From Cronobacter universalis NCTC 9529 (GTDB lineage: Bacteria > Pseudomonadota > Gammaproteobacteria > Enterobacterales > Enterobacteriaceae), in NCBI RefSeq assembly GCF_001277175.1, contig NZ_CP012257.1, forward strand, positions 2,852,001 to 2,916,000: a stretch of 64,000 nucleotides of DNA, in the 5' to 3' direction. The notes below the pieces were generated by a model. That model was not told where the DNA came from. It made no database searches and saw only the letters and a list, made by a program, of their open reading frames with translations. The number at the start of each line of letters is the position of its first letter. The first letter of the stretch is position 1. Both the position numbers and the translations under genes were made by a program. Shown piece by piece: positions 40,161 through 50,193 of the stretch.

Positions 40161-40505
40161 TCAGAAAGGATTCTGACCGGAAAACGGCTCGGCAATGGCC
40201 ACGCCGAAATTCTTGAGGCGGCAGGTGGCCGCGAATTCATCCTGATGGTTTACGAACAGACACGGCTCGCCTTCGCACTCCAGCACAGAACAATCGACCG
40301 AAATATCGCTCAGCGCCTGGCTGAGTTTATGCATCACCGGCCAGGCTTTTTCGCCATCCGGGCTTAACAGGCGCAGGCCGACCAGACAGTTGTCGCAGTC
40401 CGGGCCCTGATGCGGAATCGGTTCAACTTTTGAACCGGCGAAACCCGCCCGCCACCGATAGCTCTGCGGCAAGCGATGTACGATAGAGAGTTGTAGCGTA
40501 TTCAA
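40161..40505 (-). CDS. yejG: YejG, conserved protein
   Basis: A 114-residue protein of unknown function, conserved among enterobacteria. I chose TTG at 40503-40505. It gives exactly the E. coli length and the matching N-terminus ([18 protein letters not shown]), and GGGGA lies about 10 bases upstream. An ATG 12 codons further adds a tail unlike the family. The core [83 protein letters not shown] is strongly conserved. No known domain is visible. Convergent with yejF, 3 bp apart. Confidence 0.9.
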   Translation of the reverse strand: MNTLQLSIVHRLPQSYRWRAGFAGSKVEPIPHQGPDCDNCLVGLRLLSPDGEKAWPVMHKLSQALSDISVDCSVLECEGEPCLFVNHQDEFAATCRLKNFGVAIAEPFSGQNPF

Positions 40506-40836
40506 GATAGCGTCCCCGGAAACATAAATTTTACAAGTCATTCACATAAAGATTAACACATGTTGACAAAAAGTGATCGCGTCAACAAAGAAAACGGTTT
40601 CATTGCAAGCGTTCGCAGGTTATTTCATCACCAGCGAGGCGGTTATTTTGTGCGGTGGCTCGCATTTTGGCGCTATATGTACCCCGTTACGCGCCACGAC
40701 ACAACCTTTTTTAATACAAGGCTGTGACTTTTTACACGATATATTTTTACATTCAGGAAACGAAAATGGCTTACAGAAGGGCGTCAGAGGGGATCATTAA
40801 GAGAGGTAGAGGCGGGAGAAAAACTCCCGCGAGAGA
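40506..40836. other. Intergenic region between yejG and bcr
   Basis: 331 bp, A+T-rich, containing the yejG promoter region on the minus strand. Near the right end are a candidate 34-codon small ORF (listed separately) and a GCGGGAG-AAAAA-CTCCCGC hairpin at 40812-40830 beyond the bcr stop. The hairpin lacks a T tract on either strand. No other credible gene. Confidence 0.6.
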
Positions 40837-40870
40837 TCAGGCAGCGCGTCGGCGAGGACGGCTTGCGTAG
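40766..40870 (+). CDS. Candidate 34-aa basic small protein (uncertain)
   Basis: ATG preceded by AGGAAACGAAA, a good ribosome-binding site, with a TATATT box about 20 bp further upstream. It encodes [20 protein letters not shown] plus 14 further residues, very rich in Arg/Lys/Gly. The 3' third overlaps the end of bcr on the opposite strand. I recognise no family. Composition may merely reflect bcr antisense, so this is a weak call. Confidence 0.25.
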   Translation: MAYRRASEGIIKRGRGGRKTPARDQAARRRGRLA

Positions 40871-42033
40871 AGGTAGAAAAGAATCGAGCAGGTGGCGCAG
40901 AAGAAGATAGAGAGCAGCATCGGCCAGGCGGAATTGAACGTCGCCGTGGAAAGCAGCGCGCCCATAATCGCCCCAATCCCGAAGCGGAACGTGCCCGCCA
41001 GCGACGACGCCGTGCCCGCCATATGCGGGAATTCATCCAGGATCACCGCCATCGCGTTGGACGCCACCAGCGACACGCAGCCGACAAACGCCGCCACGCC
41101 CAGCACCAGCGACCAGAAACCGACATCGAACTGCGCGCTAATCACCAGCCACACCGCCATCGCGAACTGAATAAACAGCCCGGCGCGGAACATTTTCAGC
41201 GCGCCCACGCGGCGCACAAAGCGGCTGTTGATGATGGTCATGACGAACAGAAACACGATATTCAGCGCGAAGTAATAACCAAAATGCTGCGGCGAAACGT
41301 GGTTCAGTTCGATATAGACAAACGGCCCGGCGCTTAAAAACGAGAACATACCCGCAAAGCTGAAGCCGCTCGCCAGCATATAGCTCAGGACGCGCTTATG
41401 GCGAAACAGCGTAGCGAAGTTGCCAAGCGTGGTGCGGAAGTGAAACTTCTGGCGGCGCTCCACCGGCAGCGTTTCGCGGATAAGAAAGAAAATCATGGCG
41501 CAGGCCAGCAGCGCCAGCACCGCGAGGATCCAGAAAATAACGTGCCAGTTAAACCAGACCAGCACCGCCCCGCCCGCCATCGGCGCCAGCAGCGGCGCGA
41601 TGGTGGTCACCAGCATCACGAACGACATCATGCGCGAGAACTCTTCCTTCGGGTAGATATCGCGCATCAGGGCGTTGATCACCACGCTTGCCGCCGCGGC
41701 GGAGAGCCCGTGCAGGAAACGCATATAGATGAGCTGATCGATAGTCTGCGCCAGCGCACACGCGATGGCAGCCGCCGCGAAGATCAGCGTGCCACCGAGG
41801 ATCACCGGCTTGCGTCCCAGGCTGTCGGCCATCGGGCCATAAAAAAGCTGGCCGATGGCGAAGCCCAGAATATAGGTGCTGAGCGTCATCTGGGCGCTGC
41901 CCGCCTCGACGCCAAACTCGCTGGCGATAACCGGCAGCGCCGGGAGATACATATCGATAGAGAGCGGCATCAGCATGGCCAGCAGGCCAAGAATAAACAC
42001 AATACCCAGCGACGAATTCTGCCTGGTGGTCAC
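40837..42033 (-). CDS. bcr: Bicyclomycin/sulfonamide resistance MFS exporter Bcr
   Basis: Inner-membrane drug:proton antiporter of the DHA1 family; the E. coli protein exports bicyclomycin and cysteine. The 398 residues form 12 helices. Landmarks are [58 protein letters not shown] (about 24-81; includes the MFS loop [11 protein letters not shown]). The DHA motif is [33 protein letters not shown]. The start is GTG at 42031-42033, preceded by CAGGAGTCGACT and matching E. coli. It follows rsuA by 15 bp on the same strand, an rsuA-bcr operon. Confidence 0.95.
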   Translation of the reverse strand: MTTRQNSSLGIVFILGLLAMLMPLSIDMYLPALPVIASEFGVEAGSAQMTLSTYILGFAIGQLFYGPMADSLGRKPVILGGTLIFAAAAIACALAQTIDQLIYMRFLHGLSAAAASVVINALMRDIYPKEEFSRMMSFVMLVTTIAPLLAPMAGGAVLVWFNWHVIFWILAVLALLACAMIFFLIRETLPVERRQKFHFRTTLGNFATLFRHKRVLSYMLASGFSFAGMFSFLSAGPFVYIELNHVSPQHFGYYFALNIVFLFVMTIINSRFVRRVGALKMFRAGLFIQFAMAVWLVISAQFDVGFWSLVLGVAAFVGCVSLVASNAMAVILDEFPHMAGTASSLAGTFRFGIGAIMGALLSTATFNSAWPMLLSIFFCATCSILFYLYASRPRRRAA

Positions 42034-42048
42034 AGTCGACTCCTGAAA

Positions 42049-42756
42049 TTAGCGTGACGGCATGCCAACGCTGGCAATTTCGTCTTCGGTTAACGGGCGG
42101 TATTCGCCAGGCGCAAGCTCAGGATCGAGTTCAATCGCCCCAATGCGCTCGCGATGCAGACCGACAACATGGTTACCCACCGCCGCAAACATACGCTTCA
42201 CCTGATGATAGCGGCCTTCGCTGATGGTAAGACGCACTTCGGTCGGCGTGATCACTTCAAGCTGCGCCGGTTTGGTGAGATCTTTTTCGTTATTCAGCTG
42301 CACGCCTTTGGCGAACAGCGCCGCGGTATCATCCGCCACCGGCGATTCCAGCGTCACCAGATAGGTTTTCTCGCAGTGGTGGCGCGGCGAGGTGATGCGG
42401 TGCGACCACTGGCCGTCGTCAGTCATCAGCACAAGACCGGTGGTGTCGATATCCAGCCGTCCGGCGGCGTGCAGCTTATGCGCGACCGGCTCGTCCAGGA
42501 AATAGAGCACCGTCGGATGATCCGGATCGTCGGTGGAGCAGACGTAGCCCTGCGGTTTATTCAGCATAAAATAGCGCGGGCCATTCTGCTGGGTCAGCGG
42601 ATTGCCGTCATACTCAATTCCGTGGTCCGGCAGCAGTTTAAAAGCGGTGTCTTTTACAATGTCGCCATTCACCGTGACCCGGCTGGCGCGAATTTCGCGG
42701 CCAGCAATAGCGCGGCTGACGCCAAGCTGCTGGGCGATAAATTTATCAAGTCGCAT
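42049..42756 (-). CDS. rsuA: 16S rRNA pseudouridine(516) synthase RsuA
   Basis: Converts U516 of 16S rRNA to pseudouridine. The 235 residues comprise an N-terminal S4 domain ([31 protein letters not shown], 1-31) and the RsuA/RluB catalytic domain. Catalytic D102 is in [12 protein letters not shown], and the C-terminal motif is [29 protein letters not shown] (about 178-206). Divergent from radD, with 170 bp between the genes. It is the first gene of rsuA-bcr. Confidence 0.96.
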   Translation of the reverse strand: MRLDKFIAQQLGVSRAIAGREIRASRVTVNGDIVKDTAFKLLPDHGIEYDGNPLTQQNGPRYFMLNKPQGYVCSTDDPDHPTVLYFLDEPVAHKLHAAGRLDIDTTGLVLMTDDGQWSHRITSPRHHCEKTYLVTLESPVADDTAALFAKGVQLNNEKDLTKPAQLEVITPTEVRLTISEGRYHQVKRMFAAVGNHVVGLHRERIGAIELDPELAPGEYRPLTEDEIASVGMPSR

Positions 42757-42926
42757 TACGTTTATAAGCCTGTTGTTGATGCAGTTCCGACGCGGGGGCG
42801 GGCAAAGCGCCCGTCAATGTTCTTGAAGCGGAATCAGAGCCGTCAGTATAACGGGCAATGGCCCGCTCACAAGATGAAAATGATTCGTGGCATAATATTA
42901 GCGTGATCCCTATTTCTGCAGGCCCC

Positions 42927-44687
42927 ATGTCTTTTACTTTACGTCCCTACCAGCGCGAAGCGGTGGATGCCACCCTGAATCATTTTCGCCGCCACGACGC
43001 GCCAGCGGCGATCGTTCTGCCGACCGGCGCAGGCAAAAGCCTGGTGATCGCCGAACTGGCGCGGCTCGCGCGCGGCCGCGTGCTGGTGCTCGCCCATGTG
43101 AAAGAGCTGGTGGCGCAAAACCATGCGAAATATCTGGCGCTCGGGCTTGAGGCGGATATTTACGCGGCCGGTCTCGCGCGCAAAGAGAGCCACGGCAAGG
43201 TCGTGTTCGGCAGCGTGCAGTCGGTGGCGCGCAACCTCGACCATTTTCAGGGAGAATTCTCGCTGGTGATTGTCGATGAGTGCCATCGCATCAGCGATGA
43301 CGACGACAGCCAGTATCAGCAAATTCTCACGCACCTGCGTAAGCAGAACCCGCGCCTGCGGCTGCTGGGGCTGACCGCCACGCCGTTTCGCCTCGGCAAA
43401 GGCTGGATTTACCAGTTCCATTATCACGGTATGGTGCGCGGCGATGAAAAAGCGCTGTTTCGCGATTGCATCTATGAACTGCCGCTGCGCTATATGATTA
43501 AGCACGGCTACCTGACGCCGCCGGAGCGCCTTGATATGCCCGTGGTGCAATATGATTTCAGCCGCCTGCAGGCCCAGAGCAACGGGCTCTTCAGCGAGGC
43601 CGATCTCAACCGCGAGCTGAAACAGCAGCAGCGCATCACGCCGCATATCGTGAGCCAGATTGTCGAATTCGCCGCCGACCGCCGCGGCGCGATGATTTTC
43701 GCCGCGACCGTTGAGCACGCGCGCGAAATCACCGGCCTGCTGCCGGCGGGCGAAGCGGCGTTGATTACCGGCGAAACGCCGGGTCGCGAGCGCGACGCGA
43801 TTATCGAGGCGTTCAAAGCCCAGCAACTGCGTTTTCTCGTCAACGTGGCGGTACTCACCACCGGCTTTGACGCGCCGCATGTCGATCTCATCGCTATTCT
43901 GCGCCCGACCGAATCGGTCAGCCTCTATCAGCAGATTGTCGGACGCGGGCTGCGATTGTCGCCGGGCAAAAAAGATTGCCTGATCCTCGATTACGCGGGC
44001 AACCCGCACGATCTCTACGCGCCGGAAGTGGGCGCGCCGAAGGGCAAAAGCGACAACGTACCGGTGCAGGTCTTCTGCCCCGCCTGCGGTTTCGCCAACA
44101 CCTTCTGGGGCAAAACCACGGCGGACGGCACGCTGATTGAGCATTTCGGCCGCCGCTGCCAGGGCTGGTTTGAAGATGACGAGGGCCACCGGGAGCAGTG
44201 CGACTACCGCTTCCGCTTTAAAAACTGCCCGCACTGCAACGCGGAAAACGATATCGCCGCGCGGCGCTGTCGCGAATGCAACGAGGTGCTGGTAGACCCG
44301 GACGATATGCTGAAAGCGGCGCTGAAGCTAAAAGACGCGCTGGTGCTGCGCTGCGGCGGGATGCAACTTCAGCCGGGCGCCGACGAGAAAGGCGAATGGC
44401 TGAAAGTGACCTATTACGATGAGGACGGTGCGGACGTCAGCGAACGTTTTCGCCTGCAGACGCCCGCGCAGCGCACCGCCTTCGAACAGCTTTTTATTCG
44501 CCCGCACACCCGCACGCCGGGCGTGCCGCTGCGCTGGATAACCGTCAACGATATCGTCGCCCAGCAGGCGCTGCTGCGTCACCCCGATTTCGTGGTGGCA
44601 AGGCTCAAAGGCCAGTACTGGCAGGTGCGTGAAAAGGTGTTCGATTATAACGGCCGGTTCCGCCGCGCCAATGAATTACGCGGTTAG
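42927..44687 (+). CDS. radD: RadD (YejH), SF2 DNA repair helicase-like ATPase
   Basis: Superfamily 2 ATPase involved in double-strand-break repair and RecA accessory functions in E. coli. The chosen ATG yields 586 residues, as in E. coli. Helicase motifs are Walker A LPTGAGKS (about 30-37), DECH box VDECHR (about 116-121), GLTATPF, and motif [14 protein letters not shown] (about 350-361). The C-terminal zinc-binding cysteines are CPACGFAN...C and [18 protein letters not shown] (about 385-475). An upstream in-frame ATG at 42858 is rejected because it would read through the promoter region. Confidence 0.95.
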   Translation: MSFTLRPYQREAVDATLNHFRRHDAPAAIVLPTGAGKSLVIAELARLARGRVLVLAHVKELVAQNHAKYLALGLEADIYAAGLARKESHGKVVFGSVQSVARNLDHFQGEFSLVIVDECHRISDDDDSQYQQILTHLRKQNPRLRLLGLTATPFRLGKGWIYQFHYHGMVRGDEKALFRDCIYELPLRYMIKHGYLTPPERLDMPVVQYDFSRLQAQSNGLFSEADLNRELKQQQRITPHIVSQIVEFAADRRGAMIFAATVEHAREITGLLPAGEAALITGETPGRERDAIIEAFKAQQLRFLVNVAVLTTGFDAPHVDLIAILRPTESVSLYQQIVGRGLRLSPGKKDCLILDYAGNPHDLYAPEVGAPKGKSDNVPVQVFCPACGFANTFWGKTTADGTLIEHFGRRCQGWFEDDEGHREQCDYRFRFKNCPHCNAENDIAARRCRECNEVLVDPDDMLKAALKLKDALVLRCGGMQLQPGADEKGEWLKVTYYDEDGADVSERFRLQTPAQRTAFEQLFIRPHTRTPGVPLRWITVNDIVAQQALLRHPDFVVARLKGQYWQVREKVFDYNGRFRRANELRG

Positions 44688-44699
44688 CGGCGGTTTTCA

Positions 44700-44813
44700 T
44701 TGCCCCTGCGCGCTCGAATAGCTATAATGCCGCCCGCTTTTGCATCCGCAAAGCCAGTCATTTGCCTGTTGCTGGGTCGCCTGTAACAGGTTTCTTTATT
44801 AAGAGAGATGTCA
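44700..44813 (+). promoter_or_regulatory. rplY promoter and regulatory leader
   Basis: TTGCCC (44700-44705) and a perfect TATAAT (44723-44728), 17 bp apart, give a strong sigma-70 promoter. The roughly 80-base leader that follows contains complementary CTGTTGCTGGGTCG/GCCTGTAACAGG-type segments. In E. coli L25 represses rplY by binding its own mRNA leader, and the same arrangement here suggests conserved autogenous control. The promoter is clear; leader folding is inferred. Confidence 0.75.
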
Positions 44814-45098
44814 ATGTTTACTATCAACGCTGAAGTACGTAAAGAGCAGGGTAAGGGTGCGAGCCGCCGCCTGCGTCACGCCAACAAGTTCCCGGCTATC
44901 GTTTACGGTGGCACCGAGGCTCCGGTTGCAATCGAACTGGACCACGACAAAGTGATGAACATGCAGGCTAAACCGGAGTTCTACAGCGAAGTGCTGACTC
45001 TGGCTATCGATGGCAAAGAAGTTAAAGTAAAAGTTCAGGCTGTACAGCGTCACCCGTACAAACCGAAACTGCACCACATCGACTTCGTTCGCGCGTAA
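44814..45098 (+). CDS. rplY: 50S ribosomal protein L25
   Basis: 5S rRNA-binding protein of the large ribosomal subunit, 94 residues, the short enterobacterial form without the CTC extension. The sequence ([33 protein letters not shown]...[15 protein letters not shown]) is nearly that of E. coli. ATG 44814 is preferred over the in-frame ATG six bases upstream because AAGAGAGA is better spaced from it and it matches the E. coli N-terminus. Codon use is strongly biased, as expected for a highly expressed gene. Followed by a strong terminator. Confidence 0.98.
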   Translation: MFTINAEVRKEQGKGASRRLRHANKFPAIVYGGTEAPVAIELDHDKVMNMQAKPEFYSEVLTLAIDGKEVKVKVQAVQRHPYKPKLHHIDFVRA

Positions 45099-45109
45099 GT
45101 GCAATGAAG

Positions 45110-45140
45110 AAAAAACGCCGCGCTATGCGGCGTTTTTTTT
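45110..45140 (+). terminator. Terminator after rplY
   Basis: Stem ACGCCGC-GCTAT-GCGGCGT (45115-45133) preceded by As and followed by an eight-T run. Confidence 0.95.
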
Positions 45141-45157
45141 GCCTGTAATTCAGGCGC

Positions 45158-45190
45158 AAAAATTAAGGGCGGAGATTCCGCCCTTTTTCA
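45158..45190 (-). terminator. Terminator of yejK
   Basis: Stem AAGGGCGGA-GAT-TCCGCCCTT (45165-45185). On the minus strand it is followed by AATTTTT, just beyond the yejK stop. The plus strand also ends in Ts, so it may back up the rplY terminator. Confidence 0.8.
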
Positions 45191-45198
45191 TTTCATGT

Positions 45199-46203
45199 TT
45201 ATTTGCCTGACGTGCGGCGCTGTAGCTGATCGCGCAGGTTCGGCGGCGTGCCTTTGATGGTCAGCGTGTCGGTCGCCGGGTCCCAGAAAATACGCTCGCC
45301 AAGCAGCATGGCGTCGAAGTTAATCGTCAGCCCGCCGCCGCTGCCGGCGTATTTGGTCAGCTGGCGCAGCGTGCTGCGGTCCGCCGGGAACGTCTCTTCC
45401 AGCTCGTAGCCCTGCTCCGCCGTAAACTCCTGGAAGCTTTTCTCGCCAAAATTCGGCAGCTCTCTGGAAAGCTCAGACAGCGCAATCTCTTCGCCCGCCT
45501 GCAACTGCTCGTTGCAGTAGCTGTAGACCTGCGCACGCACGTTCTGGCGCTCGGCTTTATCGAGCTGCGCCTCGGCGGTGAAATCATCCAGCGCCTGCAA
45601 CAGCCCGCGGTTCTGCGCTTTGGTATCGAGCCCGACGCTCGCGCCCAGGAAATCCATAAAGAAATCGGCGACCTTGCGCCCTACCCGGCCTTTCAGGAAG
45701 GTTAAGTAGCGGGTCGATTCCGGGTTGGTTTCCCATTCGGTCAGATCGATGCGCGCGACGATATCGGCGTGGTTGATATCCAGATAGTGCGTGGTGCTGA
45801 TGTCCAGCTGTTCGTTAACGCGCATGCTGCTTAAGTTGTTCAGCACCGCCACCAGCAGGTATTCGACCGCCAGGTAACGATAGTGACAAAACAGCACGAT
45901 ACCGCCATCGGCAAACGGGTATTTCGCAAGCTCGTCACGCAGACGGCCGGTGGCCGCCCGGCTGAACGCCAGGAAATCCTCATCGCCGCGACGACACTGG
46001 CGCAGCGCCTCGGCAAGCTCGCTCTCTTCGTTAAAAAGGCCGTAGGCTTTGCTTTTCGCGCTGTAGACGCGATGTAGCTCGGCCATCATTTCCGTGACCG
46101 TATTGCCTGGTTCAAGCAGCGAGTCGCGCAGGATAAGCTCCAGATTCTGCTCATCGCGCTTAATTAACTGATGTAAGGCAATCTGGTCGATATCCAGACT
46201 CAT
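45199..46203 (-). CDS. yejK: Nucleoid-associated protein YejK (NdpA)
   Basis: Nucleoid-associated protein of 334 residues (E. coli 335) that binds double-stranded DNA and interacts with topoisomerases in E. coli. The whole chain belongs to the NdpA family: [28 protein letters not shown] at the N-terminus, the central [50 protein letters not shown] (about 137-186), and [51 protein letters not shown] at the C-terminus. Divergent from yejL across 134 bp. Confidence 0.96.
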   Translation of the reverse strand: MSLDIDQIALHQLIKRDEQNLELILRDSLLEPGNTVTEMMAELHRVYSAKSKAYGLFNEESELAEALRQCRRGDEDFLAFSRAATGRLRDELAKYPFADGGIVLFCHYRYLAVEYLLVAVLNNLSSMRVNEQLDISTTHYLDINHADIVARIDLTEWETNPESTRYLTFLKGRVGRKVADFFMDFLGASVGLDTKAQNRGLLQALDDFTAEAQLDKAERQNVRAQVYSYCNEQLQAGEEIALSELSRELPNFGEKSFQEFTAEQGYELEETFPADRSTLRQLTKYAGSGGGLTINFDAMLLGERIFWDPATDTLTIKGTPPNLRDQLQRRTSGK

Positions 46204-46337
46204 GATAAACTCTCCTGTTGGGCAGGGGCGTATTCAACCACTGCCCGCCGTCCTGCGCAACCGCTGATAAAAAAGCGGAAATAAAGCCACTGCTACGGTA
46301 AGATATTGGACTTTCCTGAACAAACTGATGTTGATTT

Positions 46338-46565
46338 ATGCCACAACTATCCCGCTATAGTGATGAACGCGTTGAAGAATTACTGACTGAACTGGCGAGC
46401 GTGCTGTCAAAGCACAAAGCGCCGACCGACCTTTCCCTGATGGTGCTTGGGAATATGGTCACCAATGTTATCAATAACAGCGTGGCCCCCGCGCAGCGCA
46501 AGACGCTGGCGCGCTCCTTCGCGGAGGCGTTGCAGTCCTCCATTCGCGACGATAACGCGCACTAA
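46338..46565 (+). CDS. yejL: YejL, UPF0352 protein
   Basis: A 75-residue helical protein of unknown function, length as in E. coli. The sequence [69 protein letters not shown] is typical of the UPF0352 family, which forms helical dimers. It precedes yejM by 19 bp and is probably co-transcribed with it, suggesting an envelope-related or coupling role that remains unproven. Confidence 0.93.
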   Translation: MPQLSRYSDERVEELLTELASVLSKHKAPTDLSLMVLGNMVTNVINNSVAPAQRKTLARSFAEALQSSIRDDNAH

Positions 46566-46584
46566 GGAAGAACGTTAAAAAGCT

Positions 46585-48348
46585 ATGGTGACTAACCGTC
46601 AGCGCTACCGCGAAAAAGTCTCCCAGATGATCAGCTGGGGGCACTGGTTCGCCCTGTTCAATATTCTGCTCTCCATTGTCCTCGGTAGCCGCTATCTGTT
46701 TATCGCCGACTGGCCCACGACCCTGACGGGCCGGATTTACTCCTACGTGAGTCTGGTGGGCCACTTTAGCTTTCTGGTTTTTGCCGCGTATCTGTTAATC
46801 CTTTTCCCGCTCACGTTTATCGTGATGTCGCAGCGGCTGATGCGGTTCCTGTCGGCGATCCTCGCGACCGTCGGCATGACGCTGCTGCTGGTCGACAGCG
46901 AAGTCTTTACCCGCTTCCACCTGCACATCAACCCTGTGGTCTGGCAGGTGGTGATTAACCCCGATCAAAGCGAGATGGCCCGCGACTGGCAGCTGATGTT
47001 TATCGCGGTGCCGGTGATTTTGCTTATCGAGATGCTGTTCGCCACCTGGAGCTGGCAGAAGCTGCGCAGCCTGACGCGCCGCCGTCGGTACGCGCGCCCC
47101 GTGGCGGCGCTCTTTTTCGCCTCGTTCGTGACCACGCATGTGATGTACATCTGGGCCGACGCCAATTTCTACCGCCCGGTCACGATGCAGCGCGCGAACC
47201 TGCCGCTCTCCTACCCGATGACGGCGCGCCGTTTTCTGGAAAAACATGGTCTGCTGGACGCGCAGGAGTATCAGCGTCGACTGGTGGAACAAGGCGATCC
47301 GGAAGCGGTGAGCGTGCAGTATCCGCTGAGCGATCTGCGGTACGGCGATATGGGCTCCGGCCATAACGTGCTGTTTATTACGGTCGACGGCCTGAACTAT
47401 TCGCGCTTTGAAAAACAGATGCCGTCGCTGGCGCAGTTTGCGCACGACAACATTAACTTTACCCAGCATTTCAGTTCCGGGAACCTGTCGGACAACGGCA
47501 TCTTCGGCCTGTTCTACGGCATTTCGCCGGGCTATATGGATGGCGTGCTGGCCGCGCGCATTCCGGCGGCGCTGATCACCGCGCTCAATCAGCAGGGCTA
47601 TCAGCTGGGCCTGTTCGCGTCCGACGGTTTCAGCAGTTCGCTGTACCGCCAGGCGCTGCTGTCGGATTTCTCGCTTCCTACGGCGCAGCCGCAGAGCGAC
47701 GATCAAACCGCCTCGCAGTGGATTAGCTGGCTGAATAAATACGCCTCGGAAGATAACCGCTGGTTCTCATGGGTCTCGTTCAACGGCACCAGTATTGATG
47801 AAGATACCCGGCAGGCGGCCTTCACGCGCCGCTACGCCCGCGCGGCGGGGAATGTGGATACGCAGATTGACCGCGTGCTCGCGGCGCTGAAAGCGAGCGG
47901 CAAGCTGGAAAATACCGTTGTGATTATTACGGCGGGCCGCGGCGTGCCGCTCGGCAAACAGCAGGAGAGCTTCGGCTGGGATCGCTCGCGCATTCAGGTG
48001 CCGCTGGTTATTCACTGGCCGGGCACGCCTGCGCAGCGCGTGACGAAACTGACCGATCACCAGGACGTGATGACGACGCTGATGCAGCGCCTGTTACATG
48101 TGCGCACGCCAGCCTATGAATATTCGCAGGGCGAAGATCTCTTCTCCCCTTCCCGCCGCAACAACTGGGTGGTGAGCGCGGATAACAACACGCTGGCGGT
48201 GACGACACCGCAGATGACGCTGGTGCTGGATAACAACGGCAACTACCGGATGTACGACCTGCGCGGCGAGCGGATGAACGACGATAAACCGCAGCTCAGC
48301 CTGCTGTTGCAGGTGCTGACGGATGAAAAACGGTTCATTGCTAACTGA
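46585..48348 (+). CDS. yejM: Inner membrane protein YejM (PbgA/LapC), LPS-level sensor
   Basis: Regulator of lipopolysaccharide synthesis that binds lipid A and restrains LapB/FtsH degradation of LpxC. The 587 residues contain five N-terminal membrane helices (within about 15-190), a basic linker (LTRRRRYARP, about 156-165) in the lipid A-contacting region, and a periplasmic sulfatase-like domain. The domain includes NVLFITVDGLNYSRFEKQMPSLAQFAHDN (about 263-291), HFSSGNLSDNGIFGLFYGISPGYMDG and TVVIITAGRGVPLGK. The phosphotransferase nucleophile of true family enzymes is not obvious, consistent with a non-catalytic role. Followed by tRNA-Pro. Confidence 0.96.
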   Translation: MVTNRQRYREKVSQMISWGHWFALFNILLSIVLGSRYLFIADWPTTLTGRIYSYVSLVGHFSFLVFAAYLLILFPLTFIVMSQRLMRFLSAILATVGMTLLLVDSEVFTRFHLHINPVVWQVVINPDQSEMARDWQLMFIAVPVILLIEMLFATWSWQKLRSLTRRRRYARPVAALFFASFVTTHVMYIWADANFYRPVTMQRANLPLSYPMTARRFLEKHGLLDAQEYQRRLVEQGDPEAVSVQYPLSDLRYGDMGSGHNVLFITVDGLNYSRFEKQMPSLAQFAHDNINFTQHFSSGNLSDNGIFGLFYGISPGYMDGVLAARIPAALITALNQQGYQLGLFASDGFSSSLYRQALLSDFSLPTAQPQSDDQTASQWISWLNKYASEDNRWFSWVSFNGTSIDEDTRQAAFTRRYARAAGNVDTQIDRVLAALKASGKLENTVVIITAGRGVPLGKQQESFGWDRSRIQVPLVIHWPGTPAQRVTKLTDHQDVMTTLMQRLLHVRTPAYEYSQGEDLFSPSRRNNWVVSADNNTLAVTTPQMTLVLDNNGNYRMYDLRGERMNDDKPQLSLLLQVLTDEKRFIAN

Positions 48349-48382
48349 TTGATTATTTATAAATCACTCAGCCTGCGGCGGC

Positions 48383-48410
48383 TTGCAATCAGCATAAAAA
48401 CGGGTAGTAT
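48383..48410 (+). promoter_or_regulatory. tRNA-Pro promoter
   Basis: TTGCAA (48383-48388) and TAGTAT (48405-48410) are separated by 16 bp and lie 12 bp upstream of the mature tRNA 5' end, giving the tRNA its own promoter. Confidence 0.65.
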
Positions 48411-48422
48411 AAGCCTCCACGT

Positions 48423-48499
48423 CGGCACGTAGCGCAGCCTGGTAGCGCACTGTCATGGGGTGTCAGGGGTCGGAGGTTCAAATCCTCTCGTGCCGACCA
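48423..48499 (+). tRNA. proL: tRNA-Pro (anticodon GGG)
   Basis: 77 bases with encoded CCA. The acceptor stem pairs CGGCACG with CGTGCCG, the D-arm is AGCGCAGCCTGGTAGCGC, and the TpsiC arm is GGAGGTTCAAATCCTC. The anticodon stem-loop CTGTC-ATGGGGT-GTCAG places GGG at 48457-48459. The T-T opposition in the anticodon stem also exists in E. coli proL. It decodes CCC/CCU. In this window it marks the left edge of a block that differs from E. coli. Confidence 0.97.
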
Positions 48500-48513
48500 A
48501 AAAATCCCAAGAA

Positions 48514-48540
48514 AACCAACCCGTTGCGGTTGGTTTTTTT
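48514..48540 (+). terminator. Terminator after tRNA-Pro
   Basis: Stem AACCAACC/GGTTGGTT with a CGTTGC loop, followed by seven Ts. Confidence 0.92.
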
Positions 48541-48745
48541 ATGCCTGCGATTTGGCGATGGTGAAATAATGATGCATCTCTGTCATTTCCCCCTGTAAAA
48601 CGCCGCACGATTGACCCGCCGCGTAACAAAACGCTGTACGCATCCCCTTCTGAAAAGATTCAGGAGAAACGCTGTCTGATTGTTTTAAAAATGCATCCCA
48701 TGCGTTTATGGTAAGGATCCATTTTCAGATAAGAAAAGGTGACGC

Positions 48746-49564
48746 ATGCCTGGCGAACAACAGAATAAAGACTGGGTCAAATTCGCACAAACGCCGGGAA
48801 AAATAGAGCGCATCGAGGCCTATTTCAGTGGGCATGGTTATGAACCACATCGGCATGATATCTGGGCCATCGGCAGGACGTTATCCGGTGTGCAACGCTT
48901 TCATTACCGGGGTAGTAAACAACATAGCTTACCGGGCGGGACCATGGTCTTGCATCCGGACGAAGTTCATGATGGCGAAGCGGGGACGACAGACGGATTT
49001 CAGTACCGGATGTTGTATATCGATCCTGCCTTAATACAGAAAATCCTGGGCGGTAAACCCTTGCCCTTTATTCCTGGAGGGATCTCATCCGATCCCCGGC
49101 TTTATGCGGCGACGGAGCCGCTGCTGAAAGCGCCGGAAGCTTCTATTGACGCGCTGGAAGAAGAAGATGCGCTCTATGATCTGGCTCAGACGCTCGCGAC
49201 CATTGGGGGGCGACGTTTTCGCCGATGCCTGGTGGATTATCGCTCTGCCGAGCGCGCGCGCGAATATATACAAGCCGAATTTAGTCAGAACATTACTCTG
49301 GATACCTTATCCGCGATAAGCGGCAGAGATCGCTGGAGCCTGAGCCGGGATTTTTGTGCGCTCTACGGAACGAGCCCTTATCGATATGTGACGATGCGCC
49401 GGCTTGAATATTGCCGACGTCAGATTCAGGCAGGCCTGACGCTGGCTGAGGCCGCTGCTGAAGCCGGTTTTGCAGATCAAAGCCACATGACTCGCCAGTT
49501 CATTAAAACGTTTGGCATCTCGCCGGGACGCTGGCAGAAATTTATACACAACAGTCATACCTGA
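48746..49564 (+). CDS. AraC-family transcriptional regulator
   Basis: A 272-residue regulator. An N-terminal cupin-like effector domain (GYEPHRHDIWAIGRTLSGVQRFHYRG..., about 30-115) is joined to a C-terminal double helix-turn-helix. Its first motif is ITLDTLSAISGRDRWSLSRDFCALYGTSPYRYVTMRRLEYCRRQI (about 190-234) and its second LTLAEAAAEAGFADQSHMTRQFIKTFGISPGRW (about 238-270), complete AraC signatures. A ligand such as a small organic compound is likely but unknown. The coding sequence is visibly more A+T-rich than the yej or nor genes. It lies directly downstream of a tRNA and precedes a cupin gene on the same strand, so both may be regulated together. Confidence 0.88.
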   Translation: MPGEQQNKDWVKFAQTPGKIERIEAYFSGHGYEPHRHDIWAIGRTLSGVQRFHYRGSKQHSLPGGTMVLHPDEVHDGEAGTTDGFQYRMLYIDPALIQKILGGKPLPFIPGGISSDPRLYAATEPLLKAPEASIDALEEEDALYDLAQTLATIGGRRFRRCLVDYRSAERAREYIQAEFSQNITLDTLSAISGRDRWSLSRDFCALYGTSPYRYVTMRRLEYCRRQIQAGLTLAEAAAEAGFADQSHMTRQFIKTFGISPGRWQKFIHNSHT

Positions 49565-49639
49565 GCTGCACGATCGTTCAAGACCAGCACCGCGGGCTTG
49601 TTTTATCCTGGATGCTTCTCAACCATAGGGAGCGTCACC

Positions 49640-50002
49640 ATGTATTTTCCTGTTAATCTGGAACAGAAATTTTCCCTCTTCGATGCGCGCTGGCAGCCGA
49701 AAGTTATCGCCCAAATGAATGACTATCAATTCAAGATAGTTAAAATTGAAGGGGATTTTATATGGCACTCGCATCCTGAAACCGACGAAGCATTCCTTGT
49801 TGTTGAGGGCGTGTTACGCATTGATTTTCGTGACGGACATGTGCTCGTTGGCGCGGGTGAGATGTACGTTGTGCCAAAAGGCGTTGAGCATAAAACTTCT
49901 GCGCAGACGACGGTGAAAATGATGATGATAGAACCCTGTGGCGTCCTGAACACCGGGCACGAAGGTGGAGACCGCACCGCCGAGAGCGATGTCTGGATCT
50001 AA
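49640..50002 (+). CDS. Small cupin-domain protein
   Basis: A 120-residue single-domain cupin. Metal ligands follow the canonical pattern: H43, H45 and E50 in WHSHPETDE, with the glycine turn in VVEGVLRIDFRDG, and H84 in PKGVEHKT. The chosen ATG follows AGGGAGCGTCACC. A frame extended to 49598 lacks a ribosome-binding site. Such small cupins act as sugar or ligand sensors, isomerases or dioxygenases; the sequence does not decide. It sits 75 bp after the AraC regulator and is probably co-regulated. Confidence 0.82.
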   Translation: MYFPVNLEQKFSLFDARWQPKVIAQMNDYQFKIVKIEGDFIWHSHPETDEAFLVVEGVLRIDFRDGHVLVGAGEMYVVPKGVEHKTSAQTTVKMMMIEPCGVLNTGHEGGDRTAESDVWI

Positions 50003-50193
50003 CACAGGAGGATTTTAAACCCGCCAGACGGAAGACCCCGGTATTACGCGCTCGCGGCGCTTCTCGCCTGCCGCCACAGGCAGGGTAACGTCCCTGTCAT
50101 CTTTACCTGTGATAACGCCACGCATCGCGGCGTTATTCACTATCCTGAATGCCGTACCCCACATCCCGGCCCTGTACGCATTAATTGAGCCGA

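Noticed and set aside
40812..40830. Strong intrinsic terminator after bcr
   Set aside because: The GCGGGAG-AAAAA-CTCCCGC stem is clear but has no T tract on either strand, so it is recorded only as a hairpin.
42939..44234. 431-codon open frame on the minus strand
   Set aside because: Antisense to radD, which has all helicase motifs; the frame shows no domain and has low-complexity Arg/Ala/His content.
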